A DNA stretch of 5,403 nucleotides from Caldilineaceae bacterium (GTDB lineage Bacteria > Chloroflexota > Anaerolineae > Caldilineales > Caldilineaceae): the NCBI GenBank assembly GCA_024643705.1, contig JAHEML010000319.1, positions 1 to 5,403 of the forward strand, given 5' to 3'. Under the pieces are notes generated by a model, which saw only the letters and a program-made list of their open reading frames with translations, ran no database searches and was not told where the DNA came from. Shown here piece after piece: positions 1 through 5,403 of this stretch. The position numbers and the translations under genes were made by a program. The first letter of the stretch is position 1; every line of letters begins with the position of its first letter.

Positions 1-113
1 ATGATGATCACCGGATCGCCGGGGATCATACGGATCAACGAGAAAACGACGATCGATACACCCAGTAGTACAGGGATCAGCGATATCAAGCGACGGGCAA
101 TATATTGGGCCAC
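1..113 (-). CDS. ABC transporter permease, DppB/OppB type (N-terminal fragment)
   Basis: Only the first 37 codons are inside the window; the gene continues beyond base 1. The product would be an inner-membrane permease subunit of a peptide/nickel/opine-type ABC importer. The visible protein begins MAQYIARRLISLIPVLLGVS, runs into a hydrophobic first membrane helix (about residues 9-28), and ends with the segment RMIPGDP. The order 'Y-I-x-R-R-L, IPVLLG, hydrophobic helix, R-x-I-P-G-D-P' is the characteristic N-terminus of DppB/OppB-family permeases. The start is taken as GTG at 113-111 because no ATG, GTG or TTG lies in frame just upstream and an AAGGGG ribosome binding site lies 10 bases before it. 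The gene follows the solute-binding-protein gene on the same strand, the usual order for this transporter family, so both very probably belong to one importer. The substrate cannot be told from this fragment. Confidence 0.88.
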   Translation of the reverse strand, partial: MAQYIARRLISLIPVLLGVSIVVFSLIRMIPGDPVII

Positions 114-123
114 AGGAAAGATT

Positions 124-129
124 CCCCTT
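124..129 (-). promoter_or_regulatory. Ribosome binding site of the permease gene
   Basis: AAGGGG on the minus strand lies 10 bases before the GTG at 113-111. It supports that GTG as the start, and it sits only 6 bases after the foot of the stem-loop at 136-180, so folding of that loop could affect access to it. Confidence 0.55.
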
Positions 130-135
130 ACGAAG

Positions 136-180
136 GAGAGTAGAGGTCGCCAGGTCGAAACGCTGACGACCTCTACTCTC
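136..180 (-). promoter_or_regulatory. Perfect 14-bp intercistronic stem-loop between binding-protein and permease genes
   Basis: GAGAGTAGAGGTCG (136-149) is the exact reverse complement of 167-180, with a 17-base loop. It lies in the 160-base gap between the stop of the solute-binding-protein gene and the GTG of the permease gene. On the minus strand the stem is followed by CTTCGTAAGG, not a T-run, so it is a poor intrinsic terminator. From what is known of binding-protein-dependent importers, loops at this spot often protect the upstream message from 3' decay or attenuate read-through, giving far more binding protein than permease. That role is inferred here. Confidence 0.6.
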
Positions 181-273
181 TGCTTGAATCGATTTTCAGT
201 AGCATCGGTGGTCAGGCGTTAACGAGTAACCACAACAGCGCTAACCCCCACAACCACTGATTATGACTGACGA

Positions 274-1932
274 CTACTCACCAATCCACATATACTCGTA
301 CCAATCGCGGAAGACCACAGGCACGTAGCCCTTGACTTCGTTGCGCAACACGGTGACGCTGGTCGTCCACACCACTGGGATGCGGGGAACGTCGTCACGA
401 ACAATCAATTCTGCTTCTTGATAGATCGCCTCACGCTTGGCCGGATCAGACTCAATTGCGCCATCAACCAAGAGTTGTGCCAACTTGTCGTTGTTGTAGC
501 AATCCTCGGCCTTTGGCTCACCCGCTGGATGGGCAAAATGGTAGCCAATGAAGTTGTCTGGGTCGCCGTTGTCGGAGCCCCAGCCCAACATCCACATGGG
601 GAATTTTCCTTCGTTGCGGTCGGCCAGATACGCTCCCCAATCCTCGGTTTGCAGGCTGACTTTGATACCCACCTTGGCCAGATCGGCAGCAATAGCCTCG
701 CCAATGGCCTTGGAGTCGGGGAAGTAGCCGCGGATGACCGGGATGTACCAGAAGTCGGTCTCGAAACCATCGGGCAGACCGGCGGCGGCCAAGAGTTCCT
801 TGGCCTTTTCTGGATTGTACTCCCAGGGCTTGATGTCCGGGTTGGAACCCAGAATGGCTGGCGGCTGGAAGGAACCGGCTGCCTCGCCAAAGTCGCCATA
901 GAAAGGAGGAATCAGCGCACTCCAGTTGACGGCATAGGCAATCGCCTGGCGCACTTCCAACTTGTCAAACGGTTCGGTGCATTGCTGGAAGGCAATGTAG
1001 CCTGTGCTCAACGCCGGTTTGACATAAACCGTAATGTTCGGGTCATCCTGGGCCGAGGGCAGATCGGTCTGGGCCAGATCGGCCTGATGGATCGTGCCAG
1101 CCTGGAGTTCGGCGAAGCGGGCGGAATTGTCCGGGATAGAGCGGAAAATCAGCTTATCCAGCTTGGGGCCATCGCCCCACCAGTCTTCGTTCTTCTCCAA
1201 CACGATACGATCGTCGGGAACCCATTCCACGAATTTGAAGGGGCCAGTGCCGACAGAGGTACCAGCCGGGGTTCCGTAGTTGTCACCCTGCTCCATGATT
1301 GCCGTGGGGCTTTGGATACCGAAGACAAACCCTTCGGCCAGCTTCGCCAATAACACACCCGAAGGGGCACCGAGTTTGATTTCGATGGTGTAATCGTCGA
1401 TGACATTGACTTCGTCAATCGGTAGGTTCGGGCCGAATTCGATGTCGTAGTATTCGAAGGGGCGACCAAAACGATACTCGTTGTCTGGATTCATCCAGCG
1501 ATCAAAGTTCCAGGCCACGGCTTCGGCGTTGAAATCGGTGCCGTCGTGGAACTTGACCCCTTGGCGCAGGTGGAAAATCCAGGTCTGGCTGTCTTCGGTT
1601 TCCCAGGACTCGGCCAGCCAAGGGATTGGCTTGGTGGAAGTTCCTTCCAGGCGGATCAACCCTTCAACGATCTGGTTGATGACACGGGCAGACTCGCCGT
1701 CGGTTTGGGTGCCGTTGTCCAGGCCAACCGAATCGCCGCCACGGCCTACGATCATCGTGCCACCGGTTTCGGCGGCTGCTTCGGCTGCGGGTGCTTCGGT
1801 TGCTGCCGCTTCGGCCGCGGGTGCAGCCGCTTCGCCACCACTTGCCGGTGCAGCAGGTGCGGGGGCAGGGCAGGCAGCCAGCAGCATGGCAAAAACCAGC
1901 ATTGCTGACAAAATAGTAAGAGTTCTTCGCAT
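274..1932 (-). CDS. ABC transporter solute-binding lipoprotein, family 5 (DppA/OppA-like)
   Basis: A 552-residue extracytoplasmic binding protein that would capture a peptide or other small solute and deliver it to the permease encoded just downstream. Residues 1-20 form a lipoprotein signal peptide (two Arg, hydrophobic core, lipobox LAAC) with the lipidated Cys at 21. Residues 22-58 are a low-complexity Ala/Pro/Glu/Thr spacer that should hold the domain away from the membrane. The family 5 (SBP_bac_5) fold follows: AESW near 107, the W-x-F-x-L-R-x-G-V-K-F-H-D-G segment at 118-131, GTGPFKF at 228-234, F-D-K-L-x-V-R-Q-A-I-x-Y-A-V-N at 322-336, Y-N-P-E-K-A-K-E-L-L at 372-381, and GWGSDNGDPDNF at 450-461, a stretch that strongly recalls dipeptide-binding proteins. 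Cys318 and Cys478 might form a disulfide. ATG at 1932 is fixed by an AAGGAGA site 8 bases upstream. Ligand uncertain: family members also bind oligosaccharides, nickel and opines. Confidence 0.95.
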   Translation of the reverse strand: MRRTLTILSAMLVFAMLLAACPAPAPAAPASGGEAAAPAAEAAATEAPAAEAAAETGGTMIVGRGGDSVGLDNGTQTDGESARVINQIVEGLIRLEGTSTKPIPWLAESWETEDSQTWIFHLRQGVKFHDGTDFNAEAVAWNFDRWMNPDNEYRFGRPFEYYDIEFGPNLPIDEVNVIDDYTIEIKLGAPSGVLLAKLAEGFVFGIQSPTAIMEQGDNYGTPAGTSVGTGPFKFVEWVPDDRIVLEKNEDWWGDGPKLDKLIFRSIPDNSARFAELQAGTIHQADLAQTDLPSAQDDPNITVYVKPALSTGYIAFQQCTEPFDKLEVRQAIAYAVNWSALIPPFYGDFGEAAGSFQPPAILGSNPDIKPWEYNPEKAKELLAAAGLPDGFETDFWYIPVIRGYFPDSKAIGEAIAADLAKVGIKVSLQTEDWGAYLADRNEGKFPMWMLGWGSDNGDPDNFIGYHFAHPAGEPKAEDCYNNDKLAQLLVDGAIESDPAKREAIYQEAELIVRDDVPRIPVVWTTSVTVLRNEVKGYVPVVFRDWYEYMWIGE

Positions 1933-1940
1933 GTGATGTT

Positions 1941-1947
1941 TCTCCTT
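1941..1947 (-). promoter_or_regulatory. Strong ribosome binding site of the binding-protein gene
   Basis: AAGGAGA lies 8 bases upstream of the ATG at 1932-1930. It is the closest match to the consensus Shine-Dalgarno sequence in the window, fitting a binding protein made in high amount. Confidence 0.75.
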
Positions 1948-1951
1948 ATGT

Positions 1952-1973
1952 ATACTTCGAAATAAATACTTCG
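1952..1973. repeat. Direct repeat pair, 8 bases with 14-base period, before the binding-protein gene
   Basis: The plus strand reads ATACTTCG at 1952-1959 and again at 1966-1973 (CGAAGTAT twice on the coding strand), separated by AAATAA. The pair lies about 20 bases upstream of the binding-protein start, next to its ribosome binding site. Tandem half-sites of this kind can be a regulator's operator. The period of 14 bases is not a whole number of helical turns, so chance is also possible. I could not find a convincing -35/-10 pair between 1933 and 2070; the rest of this gap shows only the short palindrome CTGGCCAG at 1991-1998. Confidence 0.35.
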
Positions 1974-2070
1974 CCTACAATGGTTTTTGGCTGGCCAGAC
2001 CATTAACAGGGAGGCCGCTTCTTCTCCTTTGCGTTTACAACGATTGACGGGCTATATCACTGGCACAAAC

Positions 2071-3306
2071 TTATACCAGGATAGGGATGACGTGATCTTG
2101 TAAGGGTAAGGTTGTCACCTCTACCCGATCAGGGTGCATCAAGCAGTTGATCTCGCTGCGAATCCCTAATCCTTTGGCTGGCGTGCTGTCGTCGAAGTTG
2201 AAGCCGGGCATGTAGATACCCGGTTCCACCGTGAACATCAAATTGGGGATCAATTGGCGACGATCCTGGGTCTCCAGATTATCGATGTTAGCCCCGATCC
2301 AATGGCCGGTGGGTCCCAGGCTGTGGCCCGTACGGTGGAGGATGAACTCGCCATAGCCGGCATCGCTGATCACTTTGCGGGCGGCATCGTCTGCCATGTA
2401 CCCATAGGCGGGCAACCCTGCATCCATCCGCTCTTGGATATGGCGCACGGTTGCATCCCTGGCCGCGGCCACCACCGTAAAGACCTCCTGCATTTTGGGC
2501 GGCACTTGCGCGCCACAATAGCCAGCCCAGGTGATGTCTGCGAAGGAGTCGTCCGGGTTGTTGGTTTCTCGGCTCCACAAGTCGATCAACACTGCGTCAC
2601 CCTTGTGGATAGGGCTGTGGTGGGCTGCGCTGGAAATGTAGTGCGGGTCGGCGGCGTGAGCGTTGACCGAGCAGAGGGATGTAACGCCCGTCTGGAGTCC
2701 AATCTTTTCTAGCTCTTCGTTGATGTAACACTGCACGTCAAACTCGGTGACATCCTGCCCATTGCGCAGCCGTTGGCCGATGAAGGCAAAGGCAGCGTCT
2801 TTCACCGCCAGGCAACCCGCAGCGGCGCGTCGATGGCCTGCAATCTGCTGGGCAGAGAGAACCGCCGTCATCTGTTGCACCAGATCGCCGCTGCTGACGA
2901 TTTCGGCCCCGGTGCTCTCGCGCACCAGATCAATAACGCCCCCGTCTACTGTGCTGACATACGGGAGCGCATTGCGGGGGCTATATTCCATGGCGATTCG
3001 CAGTGGCTTGGCAGATGGTGCGCCCACCAACTTGGGCAAGGCTGCTTCCATCTCTTGCCAACCCACATAGCGGGTCATCGATCCCTGTTTGTCTGCGGGT
3101 AGATCGACAAACATGTGGGTTTCGATGGCATGAACCAGCCAGGCGGGTTCGCCCCGGGCCGGAATCCAACAAAACCACCGGCGGCTGCCAGAACTGGCCA
3201 ACCCAGTGAAAGACCGCGCAATTGGGTTTTGATTGCGAAAGCTGTAGACGAGCCAGCCGTCGATATTCTCTTGGCGTAAATAGTCCTGAATAGCGGAGAG
3301 TTGCAT
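2071..3306 (-). CDS. M24 family metallopeptidase (Xaa-Pro aminopeptidase/dipeptidase type)
   Basis: A 411-residue cytoplasmic metallohydrolase with the creatinase/prolidase two-domain layout: an N-terminal creatinase-like domain (about 1-150) and a C-terminal 'pita-bread' catalytic domain (about 155-411). All five dimetal ligands expected of the family can be seen: Asp242 (VLIDLW), Asp257 (FADIT), His328 (HRTGHSLG), Glu361 (TVEPGIY) and Glu385 (GIRSEIN). An active enzyme is therefore likely, cleaving a bond next to proline or an N-substituted amino acid; M24 also includes creatinase-like and other C-N hydrolases. The frame stays open to an ATG at 3465, but that would place 53 extra residues across the stem-loop at 3423-3459 and the 3' spacer. 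The N-terminus MQLSAIQDYLRQENIDGWLV matches the usual family start, so ATG at 3306-3304 is chosen; AGGTG lies 4 bases upstream. Beside a peptide-type importer, a role in breaking down the imported compound is plausible but inferred. Confidence 0.92.
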   Translation of the reverse strand: MQLSAIQDYLRQENIDGWLVYSFRNQNPIARSFTGLASSGSRRWFCWIPARGEPAWLVHAIETHMFVDLPADKQGSMTRYVGWQEMEAALPKLVGAPSAKPLRIAMEYSPRNALPYVSTVDGGVIDLVRESTGAEIVSSGDLVQQMTAVLSAQQIAGHRRAAAGCLAVKDAAFAFIGQRLRNGQDVTEFDVQCYINEELEKIGLQTGVTSLCSVNAHAADPHYISSAAHHSPIHKGDAVLIDLWSRETNNPDDSFADITWAGYCGAQVPPKMQEVFTVVAAARDATVRHIQERMDAGLPAYGYMADDAARKVISDAGYGEFILHRTGHSLGPTGHWIGANIDNLETQDRRQLIPNLMFTVEPGIYMPGFNFDDSTPAKGLGIRSEINCLMHPDRVEVTTLPLQDHVIPILV

Positions 3307-3310
3307 GAAA

Positions 3311-3315
3311 CACCT
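3311..3315 (-). promoter_or_regulatory. Weak ribosome binding site deciding the peptidase start
   Basis: AGGTG lies 4 bases before the ATG at 3306-3304. Spacing is short and the match modest, but together with family N-terminal alignment it favours this ATG over the in-frame ATG at 3465. Confidence 0.4.
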
Positions 3316-3350
3316 ATCAGGCGAGGAGAGTTTAAGCATCCAACTTGGGT

Positions 3351-3379
3351 AGTATGACAGACTTTGCAAAATTCGTCCA
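3351..3379 (-). promoter_or_regulatory. Possible sigma-70-type promoter before the peptidase gene
   Basis: On the minus strand TGGACG (3379-3374) matches the -35 box TTGACA at 4 of 6 places. After a 17-base spacer, CATACT (3356-3351) matches TATAAT at 4 of 6 and is preceded by TGT, an extended -10. Transcription would start near 3345, about 40 bases before the peptidase ATG. It sits between the stem-loop after the enolase-like gene and the peptidase gene, where a new promoter would make sense. The consensus used is from E. coli and the match is moderate. Confidence 0.3.
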
Positions 3380-3422
3380 CATGCGTACCGGCTTGCAAAG
3401 CAATTGGACAGGCTGAGCAGCA

Positions 3423-3459
3423 CGAACGGGTCTGATCTGGGTTGAGCCAGACCCGTTCG
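3423..3459 (-). terminator. Perfect 12-bp stem-loop after the enolase-like gene (possible terminator)
   Basis: CGAACGGGTCTG (3423-3434) pairs exactly with CAGACCCGTTCG (3448-3459), with a 13-base loop. It begins 9 bases after the stop codon of the enolase-like gene. On the minus strand the stem is followed by TGCTGCTC rather than a T-tract, so it may slow or protect transcription rather than end it. On the plus strand it is followed by CTTCATTTG, also not a clear U-tract. Its location in non-coding sequence is another reason to start the peptidase at 3306. Confidence 0.5.
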
Positions 3460-3468
3460 CTTCATTTG

Positions 3469-4746
3469 CTACATTTCGGGCATCATCAGCACTGGCCCAG
3501 CTGCCGTTCGCTCGTACAATTCGGAGAACATGGCGCTGCCGTCGTCATCCACCAGGGTGGTCTGCACGCCCCGCTCGTAAAGGGGCTGGTTGGCTGTGCG
3601 GAAATAGGTCCACATTTGCGAGCCACCACTGAAGGAGTTGTCTTTGAAAAAGACGCTGAGACCGTTGGCCCGATCATACCGAATCATCCGCCGGGGCAGG
3701 GAGAAATCGGCCACATCCACCCGATATTTTTCCAACGCGTCCTCGTCCACCGTGACCCCCAGGCCGGGCGCGTCGGGCACTTTGGCATAACCGCCCAGAA
3801 TAGGAATGCGTTCGGTGAGCAGGTTGTGTTCGTATAGCTCGGTGCAGGTAATGGCCGGCCATTGGGCATGGGTCAACACAGCACCCAAATGGATCGCCAT
3901 GACTTCGGTCAACCCTGTCCCCACCATTTGGATGAAGAAGGGCATATTGGCCGTAGCCGAGCTAATACCGCCCTGGAAAAGCCTGGACACGCCGCCCGCC
4001 ATCACAAAACCGTCACAGTAGCCCGCGCCGATGGCCGCGTTGGGCGGGATAGAACCGTAATGATGGGCCATGGGTGTGCGGATTCGCTCCCGCAGCAACT
4101 TGTTGCCTGCCAGGTCGTGGGCCAGAATCGGCCCTTCCCAAATGGTGATTTTGGGGAAGTCGTTTTCAAGCTCTTGCAGCACGGGGATGGCCGTGGAGGC
4201 GTCCAGCAGAAAATCGTTCCAGTCGCAGTCGATGTGGAACCAGTCTGGCGTGGCTTCGCTGATGCGCTTTACAGTCTCGTACACATCGAACCAGGGGCGT
4301 GTCTTGATTTTGATGGAGGTGTAGCCCAGGCTCACCGCGACTTTGGCTTCCTCTTCGTAGGCAGCGGGGGACATATCGTGATTCCAGAAGGAGATGGGTG
4401 TCCAATCCCGGCATTTTTGGCCCAGAAGGGCAGACACTGGCACGCCAGCCAGCTTGCCCGCCAGGTCAAAGAGAGCCATTTGCAAACCTGCGCCCAGCGT
4501 GTCATCCCACATCAACTCAAAGGGATTTTTGCCCAGCACCCGATCGGTATCCGGCACTTTGCCCCATGTGTAGTTTTGGATCGTCTCACCGTAGCCCACA
4601 GTGCCATCGTCCGCAGTAACCCGGATGACCTCGGTTTCGGCCCAGGTGTGGATATTGGCTCGTTCCAGTTCCCGGCGCACCCGATCAACAATGGGGACGA
4701 CCAGAAGAATCCGTTCGACATCTTTGATTTTAGCAGTCATGCACAT
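3469..4746 (-). CDS. Divergent enolase-superfamily protein (mandelate racemase/muconate lactonizing type)
   Basis: A 425-residue protein with the two-domain layout of the superfamily, whose members abstract a proton next to a carboxylate. The N-terminal capping domain shows T-A-D-D-G-T-V-G-Y-G-E-T near 44-55 and A-L-F-D-L-A-G-K-L-A-G-V-P-V-S-A-L-L-G at 91-109. The barrel has the K-x-K pair (Lys146, Lys148), Asp173/Asp175 (IDCDWN) and Glu204 (IWEGP) as likely metal ligands. Other positions are not canonical: MAHHYG (226-231) stands where a third acidic ligand is expected, and Gln273 (FIQMVGTG) where the racemase group has its catalytic His. The cap is short between GET and ALFDL, and about 70 residues from 355 form an unusual C-terminal tail. 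Start at ATG 4746 (AGGA 7 bases upstream); ATG 4740 is nearly as good (AAAGG 9 bases upstream). Sugar-acid dehydratase, epimerase or racemase all remain open. Confidence 0.85.
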   Translation of the reverse strand: MCMTAKIKDVERILLVVPIVDRVRRELERANIHTWAETEVIRVTADDGTVGYGETIQNYTWGKVPDTDRVLGKNPFELMWDDTLGAGLQMALFDLAGKLAGVPVSALLGQKCRDWTPISFWNHDMSPAAYEEEAKVAVSLGYTSIKIKTRPWFDVYETVKRISEATPDWFHIDCDWNDFLLDASTAIPVLQELENDFPKITIWEGPILAHDLAGNKLLRERIRTPMAHHYGSIPPNAAIGAGYCDGFVMAGGVSRLFQGGISSATANMPFFIQMVGTGLTEVMAIHLGAVLTHAQWPAITCTELYEHNLLTERIPILGGYAKVPDAPGLGVTVDEDALEKYRVDVADFSLPRRMIRYDRANGLSVFFKDNSFSGGSQMWTYFRTANQPLYERGVQTTLVDDDGSAMFSELYERTAAGPVLMMPEM

Positions 4747-4866
4747 AAACCTTTCCTGGAGATTGATAAAGAGGAATATGGGTGATGCTTAAATCGCTGA
4801 TTTTCGCAGATTGTCTTCGCGCTCATCAGCCCAATCCGCGTCGTCCATGTTCTATTTTACGTTCCT
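4747..4866. other. 120-base spacer with degenerate GCGGAT/TGCGAA-like units
   Basis: The gap between the hydrolase stop and the enolase-like start contains, on the minus strand, GCGGATTGG (4839-4831) and then the close pair AATCTGCGAA and AATCAGCGAT (within 4812-4791). Short units of this 'AATCTGCG/ATCCGCG' kind are familiar as scattered intergenic sequence in various environmental bacteria; assignment to such a family here is from memory and tentative. A 19-codon frame (4848-4789) lies over it without a good ribosome binding site. I see no convincing terminator or promoter. Confidence 0.25.
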
Positions 4867-5403
4867 TTACACCTGCCATTGGGCGGGCAGGAGCGTGTCG
4901 CTGAATCCAAAGCGGTTGCTCAACCATTCTGCCTGCTGCACCCCGTCGCGGTAGGACGAATGAGCCGTCTCGTACTCGGTTACGGGAGCATCGATTGTTT
5001 CGCGTAGTGGCGTGAGACGGGCAGATGAGAGGAAATCATGAGAGTTGCCGGTTACCATCAATGTGGGGCAGTGGACGGCTGGGGCAAAGTGGATCGGGTC
5101 GAAATAGGCAAGGGTTGCTGCCACCTGTTCAACCTGTTCGGGGTAGGCCCGGGTGTAGTCGTTTATCTCTTCCAGCGGGTAGGCGCTTGTTGATGGGGCC
5201 AGATTGGCTGTATTGTATAGCAGTTCCGGAGCCACATGCAGCCCAGATAGCTGGGGGCGCATTGCTGCTGTGATCAGTGCCAGATCGTTGCCCGCGGCGA
5301 CAATGCGGTTTGGGTCCACCTCTGGCCGACTTAGCAAAAAGTCCAGCCCCCGCAGACAATCGGCTACAATGCCACGATAGATATACCCGGCGGGGCTGTC
5401 GAT
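4867..5403 (-). CDS. Alpha/beta hydrolase, CE7 acetyl(xylan) esterase-like (C-terminal part), with Asp at the nucleophile position
   Basis: The last 178 codons of a gene whose start lies beyond the window. The frame is open from base 5403 to the TAA at 4869-4867. The order Y-I-Y-R-G-I-V-A-D-C-L-R-G-L-D-F-L (visible residues 7-23), S-R-P-E-V-D-P-N-R-I (25-34), the long helical insert with Y-F-D-P-I-H-F-A (100-107), C-P-T-L-M-V-T-G (112-119) and the late His in TAHSSY (148) follow the C-terminal half of CE7 carbohydrate esterases (acetyl xylan esterase/cephalosporin C deacetylase). In that family the nucleophile elbow is G-x-S-x-G with Ser. Here it reads AAGNDLAL, placing Asp (codon 5286-5284) where Ser belongs. 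The acid residue is probably Asp in NSHDF (codon 5037-5035) and the base His is at codon 4962-4960. The protein may be a non-esterase hydrolase or inactive. It is the first gene seen in this same-strand group, 120 bases before the enolase-like gene. Confidence 0.8.
   Translation of the reverse strand: MDSPAGYIYRGIVADCLRGLDFLLSRPEVDPNRIVAAGNDLALITAAMRPQLSGLHVAPELLYNTANLAPSTSAYPLEEINDYTRAYPEQVEQVAATLAYFDPIHFAPAVHCPTLMVTGNSHDFLSSARLTPLRETIDAPVTEYETAHSSYRDGVQQAEWLSNRFGFSDTLLPAQWQV

Noticed and set aside
1..222. A 73-codon frame on the plus strand at the left edge.
   Set aside because: It overlaps the permease N-terminus on the other strand and the stem-loop gap; the translation has no recognisable features.
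418..1353. A 311-codon open frame on the plus strand opposite the solute-binding-protein gene.
   Set aside because: It lies wholly antisense to a gene with clear family motifs, has no recognisable domain and no good ribosome binding site, and is explained by codon composition of the real gene.
1979..2004. Inverted repeat AATGGT/ACCATT with inner TGG/CCA, considered as a terminator of the peptidase gene.
   Set aside because: The stem is short and interrupted, lies about 70 bases past the stop, and has no T-tract on the coding strand.
3307..3465. N-terminal extension of the peptidase from an in-frame ATG at 3465.
   Set aside because: The 53 extra residues do not look like the M24 family, they cover a perfect stem-loop, and family alignment begins at the ATG at 3306.
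3862..4785. A 307-codon open frame on the plus strand opposite the enolase-like gene.
   Set aside because: Antisense to a recognisable enolase-superfamily gene; its translation is rich in His and Gly with no domain I recognise, typical of a shadow frame.
4789..4848. A 19-codon small protein on the minus strand between the hydrolase and enolase-like genes.
   Set aside because: There is no well-spaced ribosome binding site and the frame coincides with repeat-like sequence.

Overview
The window reads as ordinary chromosomal DNA from a bacterium. The best guess is a member of the Chloroflexota (Anaerolineae/Caldilineae-type). The main reason is the solute-binding lipoprotein: its lipobox cysteine is followed by a long Ala/Pro/Glu-rich spacer, a style common in that phylum, and this fits a moderately GC-rich catabolic locus. 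The placement is inference from protein style, not from a marker gene.

Every gene I can support lies on the minus strand, so transcription runs from the high to the low coordinates. In that order: (1) the C-terminal part of an alpha/beta hydrolase resembling the CE7 acetyl esterases (4867-5403, cut by the window edge); (2) a divergent enolase-superfamily protein of the mandelate racemase/muconate lactonizing type (3469-4746); (3) an M24 metallopeptidase of the Xaa-Pro aminopeptidase/dipeptidase type (2071-3306); (4) a family 5 extracellular solute-binding lipoprotein for an ABC importer (274-1932); (5) the first 37 residues of a DppB-type permease of the same importer (1-113, cut by the window edge).

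The gaps are short: 120, 162, 138 and 160 bases. They hold recognisable ribosome binding sites, a perfect 12-bp stem-loop just after the enolase-like gene, a possible promoter before the peptidase gene, a pair of 8-base direct repeats before the binding-protein gene, and a perfect 14-bp stem-loop between the binding-protein and permease genes. I see no RNA gene, mobile element, CRISPR array or origin.

Together the genes suggest an uptake-and-catabolism locus. The importer would bring in a peptide, modified amino acid or other small organic solute. The M24 enzyme could cleave an imported N-substituted or proline-containing compound. The enolase-like and esterase-like proteins would act on the substrate or its products. 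The substrate cannot be read from the sequence. The two points most worth following up are enzyme-level: the hydrolase has Asp where CE7 enzymes carry the nucleophilic Ser, and the enolase-like protein lacks several canonical active-site residues. I found no evidence of an undescribed multi-gene system.
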